Assembly: GCF_042658365.1 (NCBI RefSeq) | Contig: NZ_JBHSQC010000015.1 | DNA length: 64,000 bases | Strand: one strand, 5' to 3' | Source: Carnobacterium_A antarcticum | Lineage (GTDB): Bacteria; Bacillota; Bacilli; Lactobacillales; Carnobacteriaceae | In this document: positions 32,696-40,790 of the stretch, piece after piece | How the letters are laid out: every line of letters starts with the position of its first letter | Position numbering within the stretch: position 1 is the stretch's first letter | Translations under genes and position numbers: made by a program | The notes under the pieces: generated by a model | The model's input: the letters and a program-made list of their open reading frames with translations, nothing else | Told to the model about the DNA's origin: nothing | Database searches by the model: none

Positions 32696-35086
32696 TTAGC
32701 TGCGCTTCTTTTTAACACTATTCTTCTTAGCGACATCTTTGTAGAATGGTTTGTTTTTCTTTTTGTCTTTTGAACGTTTCGTCTCTTTATTACGATACGA
32801 TTGTTTTTCTTTAGGGTTTTTGGATGCTCCTTGTCCAGGTTTTGGTTTAGAGCCTTTATTTTTATGCTGAGTGCCATTTTTTTGCAATTGCGGAAAAGAA
32901 TCGGCTTTTGGTGCATCTGGGTCTGGGATCAATTCAAAATCAATTTCACGTGTTTCCGGATCTGCTTTAGTTACTTTGATTTTAACTTTTTGTCCAATAC
33001 GATACACAACTCCGGTACGTTCGCCGACTAACATCAATTGGTCTTCGATATAATTGAAGTAATCCTCTTTCATATTTGAAATATGAACTAACCCTTCAAC
33101 TGTATTCGGCAATTCGATAAACAGACCAAATCTTAAAACAGAGCCGATGATCCCTTCATACTCTTCTCCAACTTTATCCATCATATATTCTGTTTTCTTC
33201 AAAGCATCCGTTTCTCGTTCAGCATCCACTGCACGGCGTTCCATTTTAGAACTTTGAAGCGCAATATCAGGCAATTGAGCTTCCCATTTAGCAATCTGAG
33301 CGGATCCTGTTCCTGCTTCGCCATAAGAACGAATAAGGCGGTGAAGAATCAAATCTGGATAACGACGAATTGGTGACGTGAAATGCGAATAGTATTTAGC
33401 AGCTAACCCATAGTGACCCAGAGGCTCTACATCGTATTTCGCTTGTTTCATACTGCGCAACATCATAGTTGAAATAACAGGTTCTTCTGGTTTTCCGGCT
33501 ACACTGTCTAAAACTTTTTGCAAGTTTTTTGGTGTGACGTTCTCACTTGAACCTTTCATGGAAATGCCGAAAGCTGTAACAAATTCCATAAAACGCTGCA
33601 TCCGATCGCTATCCGGCTGCTCATGGACACGATAGATCATTGGAACTTTCATATGTGTGTAATGTTCAGAAACCGTTTCGTTAGCGGATAACATAAAGGA
33701 TTCAATCAAGCGTTCGCCAATACCGCGTTCTTGTAATACGATATCTAACGGATGTCCTTCTGGATCAACAATAATTTTAGCTTCTGGAGAATCAAAATCA
33801 ATTGATCCGCGGCTGACCCGTTTTTTCTCAAGAAGGCGGTGCAGCTCTCCCATCAGTTCAAACATTGGAACTAAATCTTCTTGTTCTTTTCGAACAGTTT
33901 CATCTTGCTCCATCAAAATTTTATTGATTTGAGTATAGCTCATGCGGCGATAAGACCGGATGACACTTGGGAAAATATCGTGGTTGATGACTACACCGGT
34001 TTGGTCGATTTCCATTTCGCAACTCATTGCTAATCGATCTTCATTGGGGTTTAACGAACAGATCCCATTGGACAATCTGTGCGGCAACATCGGTACAACG
34101 CGGTCAGTTAAATAAACACTGGTTGCTCTGTCGTAAGCTTCAGTATCTAAAGCGCTGCCTTCGGTTACATAGTAAGAAACGTCAGCAATATGAACCCCTA
34201 AATGGTAATTGCCATTAGGAAGTTTTTTAACTGTGACCGCATCATCTAAATCTTTTGCGTCTTCGCCATCAATGGTCACTAAAATTTCTTCTCGCAGGTC
34301 TCGGCGGCCTTCCATGTCTTTTTGTGAGACTTTTTCGGAAACAGTATTAGCTTCTGCCATTACCTCATCTGGAAATTCCACTTGAATACCGTGTTTATAA
34401 ATAATCGTTAGGATATCGACACCTGGATCGTTTTTATGCCCAATCACGGTTTTTACGATTCCTTGCATACTTCTGGGAAACTCATTATCAGGATAAAGTG
34501 TGATTTCGACTAGGACAATTGCGCCGTCTACTGGCTTGATGCCTTTTTCTTCAATAAACACACGAATATCGGTTAATTTTTTGTCTTTAGGTTCGATGTA
34601 TCCATATAAACCTGTTTCTTCAATACCTTCTTCTGTGTATGCGTAAAACTCACCAACCAATTGGGTGAATTTGCGTTCGATGATCGCTTTAACGCGGCCT
34701 TCCGCACCTTTTTCTAACCACGGTTGTGCTGGACGAATGATTTCAATGGTTACCGTATCGCCGTCTAAGGCGAAATTCGTATGGTTAGGCGGAATGTAAA
34801 CATCGTCTTCTTCCCCTTCAATCGATACGAAACCAAAGCCGCGGTCACTTGCTCGAAAAGTACCCGACAAGACAGGTTCTTCTGTAGGCAATTTAAACTG
34901 CCCTTTCTTATTGAGGAATACGGTTCCTTCACGTTCCATTTCAGCTAAAGTGGAGACAAGCAGTTTAAAATCAGTTGAACTGGTCAACTCCATCCCTTCA
35001 CTGATTTCTTTTACTTGAAAAGACATTTTCTTTTGTTCTTTCATAAAGACTAATATGGCTTCTTTTATGGTTTCTTTATTTTTCAT
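32696..35086 (-). CDS. rnr: RNase R, 3'-5' exoribonuclease
   Basis: Processive hydrolytic exoribonuclease able to degrade structured RNA. It works with tmRNA and SmpB on faulty mRNA. From ATG 35086 it has 796 residues: an N-terminal winged helix, cold-shock-type RNA-binding domains (GTFRASDRGFGFVSIEGEEDDVYIPP), the RNB catalytic domain with the acidic cluster ITIDGEDAKDLDDAVTV-like segment, an S1 domain (about 625-705) and a Lys-rich, low-complexity tail. The ORF continues to 35107 inside the esterase gene, but the shorter start matches family N-termini. Operon est-rnr-smpB. Confidence 0.95.
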   Translation of the reverse strand: MKNKETIKEAILVFMKEQKKMSFQVKEISEGMELTSSTDFKLLVSTLAEMEREGTVFLNKKGQFKLPTEEPVLSGTFRASDRGFGFVSIEGEEDDVYIPPNHTNFALDGDTVTIEIIRPAQPWLEKGAEGRVKAIIERKFTQLVGEFYAYTEEGIEETGLYGYIEPKDKKLTDIRVFIEEKGIKPVDGAIVLVEITLYPDNEFPRSMQGIVKTVIGHKNDPGVDILTIIYKHGIQVEFPDEVMAEANTVSEKVSQKDMEGRRDLREEILVTIDGEDAKDLDDAVTVKKLPNGNYHLGVHIADVSYYVTEGSALDTEAYDRATSVYLTDRVVPMLPHRLSNGICSLNPNEDRLAMSCEMEIDQTGVVINHDIFPSVIRSYRRMSYTQINKILMEQDETVRKEQEDLVPMFELMGELHRLLEKKRVSRGSIDFDSPEAKIIVDPEGHPLDIVLQERGIGERLIESFMLSANETVSEHYTHMKVPMIYRVHEQPDSDRMQRFMEFVTAFGISMKGSSENVTPKNLQKVLDSVAGKPEEPVISTMMLRSMKQAKYDVEPLGHYGLAAKYYSHFTSPIRRYPDLILHRLIRSYGEAGTGSAQIAKWEAQLPDIALQSSKMERRAVDAERETDALKKTEYMMDKVGEEYEGIIGSVLRFGLFIELPNTVEGLVHISNMKEDYFNYIEDQLMLVGERTGVVYRIGQKVKIKVTKADPETREIDFELIPDPDAPKADSFPQLQKNGTQHKNKGSKPKPGQGASKNPKEKQSYRNKETKRSKDKKKNKPFYKDVAKKNSVKKKRS

Positions 35087-35091
35087 CAAGT

Positions 35092-35847
35092 CTACTCTCC
35101 ATTCCAATTCAAATCAGATAGGAAATTAAGAACATCCTTTTCTAACTCTTTATGATCCACGCCAACTGTAATGGCGTGTTTACTATTTTCATACCAATGA
35201 AAATCTACTTCTGCTTGAACCAATGCTTCTTTAAATTGAACCGCAATTTGCGGATCGATCAATTCATCTTTCCCTGCTTGGGCAATGAACATCGGTTTTG
35301 TTAATGTCTTGTAAGCCGGTTCCATCGACAGCACAATTTCGGAAATTCCTTTTAATTGTTTATCTAAGCCGTTTTCGACTAAAGGCATCCGTGCATTGAT
35401 TTCATCAGCGGATTGTCCAGCATGCTTTTTCACTAGCTCGACATATTTCAAAAAGGTCGAACGAACATTATTTTGTTCATACCGAATTACCGGGGAACAG
35501 AATGTACCGCTGGCTAAAATGTTTTCATCGACCATCATTTTTGTAGCAATGATTCCTCCTAAGGATAATCCAAAAACAGCTACTTGTTGATAGCCTTTCT
35601 CAGCCAAAAACTGTAAAGCCTCTTTTGCGTCTTGTATCCAATCTGTTGGCGACGCCGCTAAAATATCCTCAGGGTCTAATGTACCGTGCCCTTTAAATAG
35701 TGGTGCATACACTGTGTAATTTTCTTTTTCTAAAGCACGACCCATCATCCGGACATCATTGGGCGTACCTGTGTAGGCGTGCATCAATAAGACCGCTTTC
35801 GGACCTCTTTCAAAAAAAAATGGTTGTGGCAGCGTTTTTTTTACCAT
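35092..35847 (-). CDS. Carboxylesterase, alpha/beta hydrolase (Est30/YvaK type)
   Basis: A 251-residue serine esterase of the alpha/beta hydrolase fold. The nucleophile is Ser95 in VFGLSLGGIIATK; LLMHAYTGTPNDVRMMGRAL carries the oxyanion region, IAQAGKDELIDPQ the catalytic aspartate and ENSKHAITVGVDH the histidine. It corresponds to the carboxylesterase that precedes rnr in Bacillus (secG-est-rnr-smpB), and the same order is kept here. Its 3' end abuts rnr, and the ATG follows AGGAGG. Physiological substrate is unknown; short-chain esters are typical. Confidence 0.9.
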   Translation of the reverse strand: MVKKTLPQPFFFERGPKAVLLMHAYTGTPNDVRMMGRALEKENYTVYAPLFKGHGTLDPEDILAASPTDWIQDAKEALQFLAEKGYQQVAVFGLSLGGIIATKMMVDENILASGTFCSPVIRYEQNNVRSTFLKYVELVKKHAGQSADEINARMPLVENGLDKQLKGISEIVLSMEPAYKTLTKPMFIAQAGKDELIDPQIAVQFKEALVQAEVDFHWYENSKHAITVGVDHKELEKDVLNFLSDLNWNGE

Positions 35848-36006
35848 TCTTAACTCTCCTCCTGTGACAATTCCTGTTAATATCTATTTTACTTTAAAAT
35901 CGTTGATTTTCATACCCATACACTAGCGAATCCCAAATTGGTTCAAATTCAGACTTGTTTTTCATCTAGAGCGATTTCAATTCATTTTTCGGATTTTTAA
36001 GTTCAT

Positions 36007-36040
36007 GAAAAAAAACTACCTGAAACTTCTCAGGTAGCTT
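36007..36040 (-). terminator. secG terminator
   Basis: CTACCTGA (36016-36023) pairs with TCAGGTAG (36030-36037); eight Ts follow on the minus strand. Confidence 0.85.
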
Positions 36041-36051
36041 TACATGTTTGA

Positions 36052-36294
36052 TTAATTTGCTGATAAATAGGCTAAAATTAGAGCGACTGCAAAGAAAGCA
36101 ATACCCAATACTACCGTTGTTCGTTGCAAAACTGCTTCAAATCCACGGGCCTTTTGTTTTCCAAATAATTGTTCTGCGCCACCTGTGAGCGCACTAGCTG
36201 CATTGTTGGTTTTTGATGGCTGCATCACAACCACAATAATAAGTAAAACTGATATGATTAGTTCAGCAATTAAAAAGGTATTATACAATTTCAT
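36052..36294 (-). CDS. secG: SecG, protein translocase subunit
   Basis: Small integral membrane subunit of the SecYEG channel. From ATG 36294 the product has 80 residues with two membrane helices (about 3-23 and 56-77) separated by the conserved loop LQPSK-like MQPSKTNNAASALTGGAEQLFGKQKARG. GGGAGG lies close upstream; the longer ORF to 36336 is not needed. It is followed by its own terminator but otherwise keeps the Bacillus secG-est-rnr-smpB order. Confidence 0.93.
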   Translation of the reverse strand: MKLYNTFLIAELIISVLLIIVVVMQPSKTNNAASALTGGAEQLFGKQKARGFEAVLQRTTVVLGIAFFAVALILAYLSAN

Positions 36295-36375
36295 TGCCCT
36301 CCCGTCTAACTTTTCTTCTGCAGTTAACTTTAACATAATTAACGGTAAATTACTAGATAAGTTTCATTCTCACTA

Positions 36376-37629
36376 TCAGAATCCAGCATCACTCTCTAAA
36401 TCGTGTACAAATAAGCCGCTTAACAATTTCGGTTCAAACCACGTAGATTTCGGCGGCATTACTTCTCCGCTGTCCGCTACTTTCAACAATTCATCCATCG
36501 TTGTGGGATACATAGCAAAAGCAACGGTAAATTTTCCGCTGTCAACGGCTTCAACTAATTCTCCCAATCCACGAATACCGCCAATAAAGTCAATCCGTTC
36601 GTCTGTTCGAATATCTTGAATATCAAAAATTGGTCTTAAGATTTGATCCTGCAAAATCGCAACATCTAGCCCATTTACTGCATCTGTCGAACGGATTTCA
36701 GGTTTTGCGGTTAATTTATACCACTGACCGTTTAAATACATGCCCATTGTTTTAGGTTCCTGAGGCTTAAATGGTTCCATCCCAACTTCTTGTATATCAA
36801 ACTTCTTGGCTACTTGGTCTAAATAATCTTCTTCGATTGGAACATCCACTACACGATTGTAATCCATGATCGCCAATTGTTCTTCTGGAAATAAAACCGA
36901 TAAAAAGTAGTTGAATTCTGTATTAGCTGGAACAGTTGGAAATTGTGCACGGCGCTTTAAGGCTACCTTAACAGCTGATTCTGTCCGGTGGTGTCCATCG
37001 GCAATATACAAAGAATCAATCTGTTCAGCAAAGAGAACAACCAATTGTTCAATCGTTTCTTTTTGGTCAATTGCCCAAACTTGGTGTCTAACCTCATGGA
37101 AACTAGTAAAGTCATACATTGCTTCTTGTTGATTCATCCAACTTGTGAGCAGTTCATTAACCGTTTGGTTTTCACGATAGGTTAAAAAAATAGGACTAGT
37201 ATTGGCGTCCGTCGTATCGACATGATTGATCCGATCCAATTCTTTTTCAGCACGAGTAAATTCATGCTTTTTAATCTTTTTATTCAAATAATCTTCCACC
37301 GCTGTACAAACCACTAAACCCGTTTGTGGACGGCCGTTCATTGTTAACTGGTAGATATAGAAGTTCTCGGTCTTATCTTGTTTAAGCCAGCCTTTTTCAA
37401 TAAAAGCTTTTAAATTTTCGGCAGCTTTTTGATACACTTCTTTTGCATATGGGGAGTAGTCTTTGGCTAAATCGATTTCTGCTTTATCGATATGTAAAAA
37501 AGACTGGGGATTTTGATCCCCAATCAGACGCGCTTCGTTGGAATCTAAAACGTCATAAGGCAATGAGGCCACTTCTTTAACAACTGTTTCATTTGGTCGA
37601 ATAGCTTTAAAAGGTTTTATTTGTACCAT
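36376..37629 (-). CDS. DUF1015 family protein, linked to serine synthesis
   Basis: A 417-residue soluble protein of DUF1015, with MVQIKPFKAIRP at the start, EVASLPYDVLDSNEAR, NFYIYQLTMNGRPQTGLV and LYIADGHHRTESAVK, the family's most conserved signature (ADGHHR). DUF1015 genes often lie next to serA/serC, as here (13 bases after serA). The pathway from serC product to serine needs a phosphoserine phosphatase, and no serB is present in the window, so a role in that step or in its control is an attractive but unproven idea. AAAGGAAG precedes ATG 37629. Confidence 0.8.
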   Translation of the reverse strand: MVQIKPFKAIRPNETVVKEVASLPYDVLDSNEARLIGDQNPQSFLHIDKAEIDLAKDYSPYAKEVYQKAAENLKAFIEKGWLKQDKTENFYIYQLTMNGRPQTGLVVCTAVEDYLNKKIKKHEFTRAEKELDRINHVDTTDANTSPIFLTYRENQTVNELLTSWMNQQEAMYDFTSFHEVRHQVWAIDQKETIEQLVVLFAEQIDSLYIADGHHRTESAVKVALKRRAQFPTVPANTEFNYFLSVLFPEEQLAIMDYNRVVDVPIEEDYLDQVAKKFDIQEVGMEPFKPQEPKTMGMYLNGQWYKLTAKPEIRSTDAVNGLDVAILQDQILRPIFDIQDIRTDERIDFIGGIRGLGELVEAVDSGKFTVAFAMYPTTMDELLKVADSGEVMPPKSTWFEPKLLSGLFVHDLESDAGF

Positions 37630-37641
37630 TTTGATCTTCCT

Positions 37642-38823
37642 TTACTCTTTAGTTGGATTTTTTATGACGCGAACAGTTAAAATGCCTTCAACTTCTTCGA
37701 TGCGTTTAACAACTGTTTGTATCTGATCGTCTGCGATTTCTTCGATATCGATCAATGTATAAGCATAGTCTTCGCGGCTTCGGTTGATAATATTCACGAT
37801 ATTGATGCCGCTTAAAGCCAATCCAGACGACATTTGTCCAATCATATTGGTTACATTTCGATTCACGATGGCTATCCGTATAGGAGATGTAAAAGCCATT
37901 TCTACTGTTGGAAAATTGACGGAATGAATGATATTGCCGGTTTCCAAAAAGTATTTCAACGTTTTAGCGGCCATTTCAGCACAATTGATTTCTGCTTCTG
38001 CTGTAGAAGCTCCTAAGTGTGGTAAAACCAACGCTTTTTCAACGCCCATCAACCGTTCATCTGCAAAATCGGTTAAGTACTGTTTCAACTCGCCGTTTTC
38101 CAAAGCGTTGACTACTGCATCTATATCCACGAGTTCGCCACGCGAGAAGTTTAATAAAACAGCATTGTCTTTTACCAAAGAGAGTTTTTCTGCGTTAAGC
38201 AGTTCTTTAGTTTCTTCCATTAAAGGAACGTGGACAGTAATAAAATCCGATGTTGCTAAAACTTCTTCAATTGAATGGGCACGCTTGACTCTTCTGGAAA
38301 TAGTCCAAGCAGTATCTACTGAGACATAAGGATCGTAGCCGACGACGTTCATCCCTAAACGATACGCATCGTTTGCAACCATTGCCCCAATCGCTCCTAG
38401 TCCAATCACACCTAATTGCTTTCCAGCAATTTCGGTACCAACAAACTGTTTTTTTTCAGCTTCCACTTGTTGTTCGATTTCCGGGCCTTTTACTGTTTTT
38501 GTCCAGATAGCTCCTTCAATGATGGGACGAGAAGCTAAGATCAAGCTGGCCAGTACCAACTCTTTGACTGCGTTCGCATTCGCTCCTGGTGTATTAAAAA
38601 CAACGACTCCTTGATCGGAACAAGCTGCCACCGGAATATTATTGGTTCCTGCACCTGCTCTAGCAATCGCCTTTAAATTGCTGGGAAATGTCATGGAATG
38701 TAAATTTTGACTTCTCAGTAAATAAGCATCAGGATTGTCCGTTTCATTCAAGCGGTACTGGTCCGGCTCAAATTTATTGATTCCTTCTTCAGCAATAGCA
38801 TTATAGGTCTTGATATTCAGCAT
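37642..38823 (-). CDS. serA: D-3-phosphoglycerate dehydrogenase with C-terminal ACT domain
   Basis: First enzyme of serine biosynthesis, oxidising 3-phosphoglycerate with NAD. The 393-residue protein has the 2-hydroxyacid dehydrogenase fold: the substrate loop ARAGAGTNNIPV, the NAD motif GLGAIG at 141-146, NFSRGELVD with the substrate arginine, and LPHLGASTAEAE with the catalytic histidine. Residues from about 315 form an ACT domain that probably gives feedback control by serine. It is two bases after serC and coupled to it; AGGAG precedes the ATG. Confidence 0.95.
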   Translation of the reverse strand: MLNIKTYNAIAEEGINKFEPDQYRLNETDNPDAYLLRSQNLHSMTFPSNLKAIARAGAGTNNIPVAACSDQGVVVFNTPGANANAVKELVLASLILASRPIIEGAIWTKTVKGPEIEQQVEAEKKQFVGTEIAGKQLGVIGLGAIGAMVANDAYRLGMNVVGYDPYVSVDTAWTISRRVKRAHSIEEVLATSDFITVHVPLMEETKELLNAEKLSLVKDNAVLLNFSRGELVDIDAVVNALENGELKQYLTDFADERLMGVEKALVLPHLGASTAEAEINCAEMAAKTLKYFLETGNIIHSVNFPTVEMAFTSPIRIAIVNRNVTNMIGQMSSGLALSGINIVNIINRSREDYAYTLIDIEEIADDQIQTVVKRIEEVEGILTVRVIKNPTKE

Positions 38824-38824
38824 C

Positions 38825-39907
38825 TTAATCGTCTCCTCTTACTTTTTCTTCAAATGCTTGCATAAATGCAACCAATGCTTGTACACCTTCAAACGGAAAA
38901 GCATTGTATAAGCTAGCCCGCATTCCTCCTACTGAACGATGCCCTTTTAAATTCAGAAACCCTGCTGCTTCAGCTTCCTCGATAAATTGCTTGTCTAGCT
39001 CGCTTTTTCCAGTAATGAAAGGAATATTGGTCAGCGAACGAGCACTTTTTTCAACAGGCGAGGCATATAGAGATGAGGCATCAATGGTCGAATACAGTAA
39101 TTCAGCCTTTTTACGGTTCATTTTTTCCATTTTGGCTACTCCACCCAAATCTTTCAACCACTCAAAAACTAATTTGGCAACATAAATGCTAAATGTCGGC
39201 GGCGTATTGTAAAGAGAATGGTTGTCCGCTTGAATTTTGTAATCCAACATAGCAGATGATGTTTCATTTAATCCAATCAAATCTTCTCGGATAATGACGA
39301 TCGTTAATCCCGCAGGTCCAATGTTTTTTTGTGCTCCCGCATAAATCAACCCAAAATCTGATACAGTATACTGACTGGACAAAATATTCGATGACATGTC
39401 TGCAACCAGCGGTACTTTTCCAGCAGCCGGCGGCACAAAGAAAGTCGTGCCTTCGATAGTGTTATTGGTCGTGATATGTAAATAATCCATATCTTGTGAA
39501 ACCATCGGTACAGTAGGAACGGTTGTAAAGTTTGTTTCCGCAGCACTGGCAATCTCTTCAATTTCCAGCCCTTTGATTTTTTTTGCTTCAGAAATAGCCT
39601 TTTTTGACCAACTTCCTGTATTGACATAAGCTGCTTTTTGTTTGCCTAGATTCATCGGAACCATGCTGAATTGTAAACTGGCTCCTCCTTGCAAGAAAAG
39701 AACTTTGTAATTGGAAGGTATCTCCATCAATTCACGCAACAAAGCTTCCGCATCGTCAATAATAGACTGGAACAAGGATGAGCGATGGCTCAATTCCATG
39801 ACTGACATACCGCTTCCTTGATAAGAAAGCAGTTCTTCTTGAACTTTTTTTAATACTGACTCTGGTAAAACTGCCGGTCCAGCCGAAAAATTATACACAC
39901 GTTTCAC
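38825..39907 (-). CDS. serC: Phosphoserine aminotransferase
   Basis: PLP enzyme converting 3-phosphohydroxypyruvate and glutamate to phosphoserine. The 360-residue product has VYNFSAGPAVLP at the N-terminus, MELSHRS, the PLP lysine Lys194 in YAGAQKNIGPAG, and NTPPTFSIYVAKLVFEWL, and ends with the RASLYNAFPFEGVQALVAFM block. Start is GTG 39907 after GGGGGA. First gene of serC-serA-DUF1015; a TATAAT -10 sequence lies in the AT-rich upstream region. Confidence 0.95.
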   Translation of the reverse strand: MKRVYNFSAGPAVLPESVLKKVQEELLSYQGSGMSVMELSHRSSLFQSIIDDAEALLRELMEIPSNYKVLFLQGGASLQFSMVPMNLGKQKAAYVNTGSWSKKAISEAKKIKGLEIEEIASAAETNFTTVPTVPMVSQDMDYLHITTNNTIEGTTFFVPPAAGKVPLVADMSSNILSSQYTVSDFGLIYAGAQKNIGPAGLTIVIIREDLIGLNETSSAMLDYKIQADNHSLYNTPPTFSIYVAKLVFEWLKDLGGVAKMEKMNRKKAELLYSTIDASSLYASPVEKSARSLTNIPFITGKSELDKQFIEEAEAAGFLNLKGHRSVGGMRASLYNAFPFEGVQALVAFMQAFEEKVRGDD

Positions 39908-40067
39908 ACTTGTATCCCCCTGGTCTACTCATTTATCATTTATTTGTTATTAAAAACTAGTTGAATTCTAATTTGTATAGTGCTTCCTATTATAACAATA
40001 AATCGACATTATGAAAGAGATAAATTCACTTTATTTCTAAGTTTTCTTGTCTCGTGGATAAAAAACA

Positions 40068-40106
40068 AAAAAGCTTCTTCTCCTGATGATGGGAAAAAGC
40101 TTTTTC
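40068..40106 (-). terminator. Terminator after EIIB gene
   Basis: AAAAAGCTTTTTC pairs imperfectly with GAAGAAGCTTTTTT on the minus strand, with T-rich continuation. Confidence 0.7.
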
Positions 40107-40193
40107 GACAGTCTTCTCTTTCTTTACGTATCCTCGCAGTTTTATGCTAGCAGAAACCCCAACGATCCTGTCTAATTACTCAGTTTTCGACAG

Positions 40194-40691
40194 TCATAAC
40201 AAATTTTCTTTTTTCAATAAATCCATCATATTTACTTTATTATCCGCAACAACTTTGCGGATTTCCAATTCAATTCCTTGTTCGTTTAAAAATTTTAAAT
40301 CTTCTACATCTTTGTCGTTTACTGCGACGGCATTCGTGATCATTTTTTTGCCATCTGAAAAACTCATTCCTCCAATGTTGACTGAACGCAATGAGATTCC
40401 TCCCTCTACTACTCTTCTGACATCTTGCGGATTTGTAAACAGCAGCAATGCTTTAAAGCTGCTAAATTTAGGATCATCAGCAATAGAAATCATTTTATCA
40501 ATGGCGATGACATTAACAGCTACCCCTGGAGGTGCTGCTTGTTTTAGTAGTGTTTTTCTCAATGTATCTTTAGCTACTTCATCACTTACCACCAAGATAC
40601 GGTTTACTTTTGTGACTTTTGCCCACACAGTGGCCACTTGACCATGAATCAAACGGTCGTCAATTCGCACTAAGCGAATATCCATTGTCAT
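40194..40691 (-). CDS. Orphan mannose/sorbose-family PTS EIIB protein
   Basis: A 165-residue cytoplasmic EIIB of the mannose-class PTS. The phosphorylated histidine is His16 in RIDDRLIHGQVATVW; the rest follows the family (ILVVSDEVAKDTLRKTLLKQAAPPGV, LFTNPQDVRRVVEGG, VNIGGMSFS). No EIIA, EIIC or EIID gene accompanies it. It follows the ManR/LevR regulator by about 100 bases, so it probably phosphorylates that regulator or serves as an accessory subunit of a transporter encoded elsewhere. AGGA lies nine bases before ATG 40691. Confidence 0.9.
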   Translation of the reverse strand: MTMDIRLVRIDDRLIHGQVATVWAKVTKVNRILVVSDEVAKDTLRKTLLKQAAPPGVAVNVIAIDKMISIADDPKFSSFKALLLFTNPQDVRRVVEGGISLRSVNIGGMSFSDGKKMITNAVAVNDKDVEDLKFLNEQGIELEIRKVVADNKVNMMDLLKKENLL

Positions 40692-40790
40692 AATAAATCA
40701 TCCTTTTCCTTTTCTTCTAATGCACCGTATTTTCAAGCAGCGAATTCCAACCCAATAAATCAGATGCTTCTTCTCTCGGAGTGTCGCTGC

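Noticed and set aside
40739..40755. Possible sigma-54 promoter before the EIIB gene (TTGG...GC spacing, minus strand)
   Set aside because: The GG and GC spacing fits, but the CACG and TTG parts do not match; too weak to claim.
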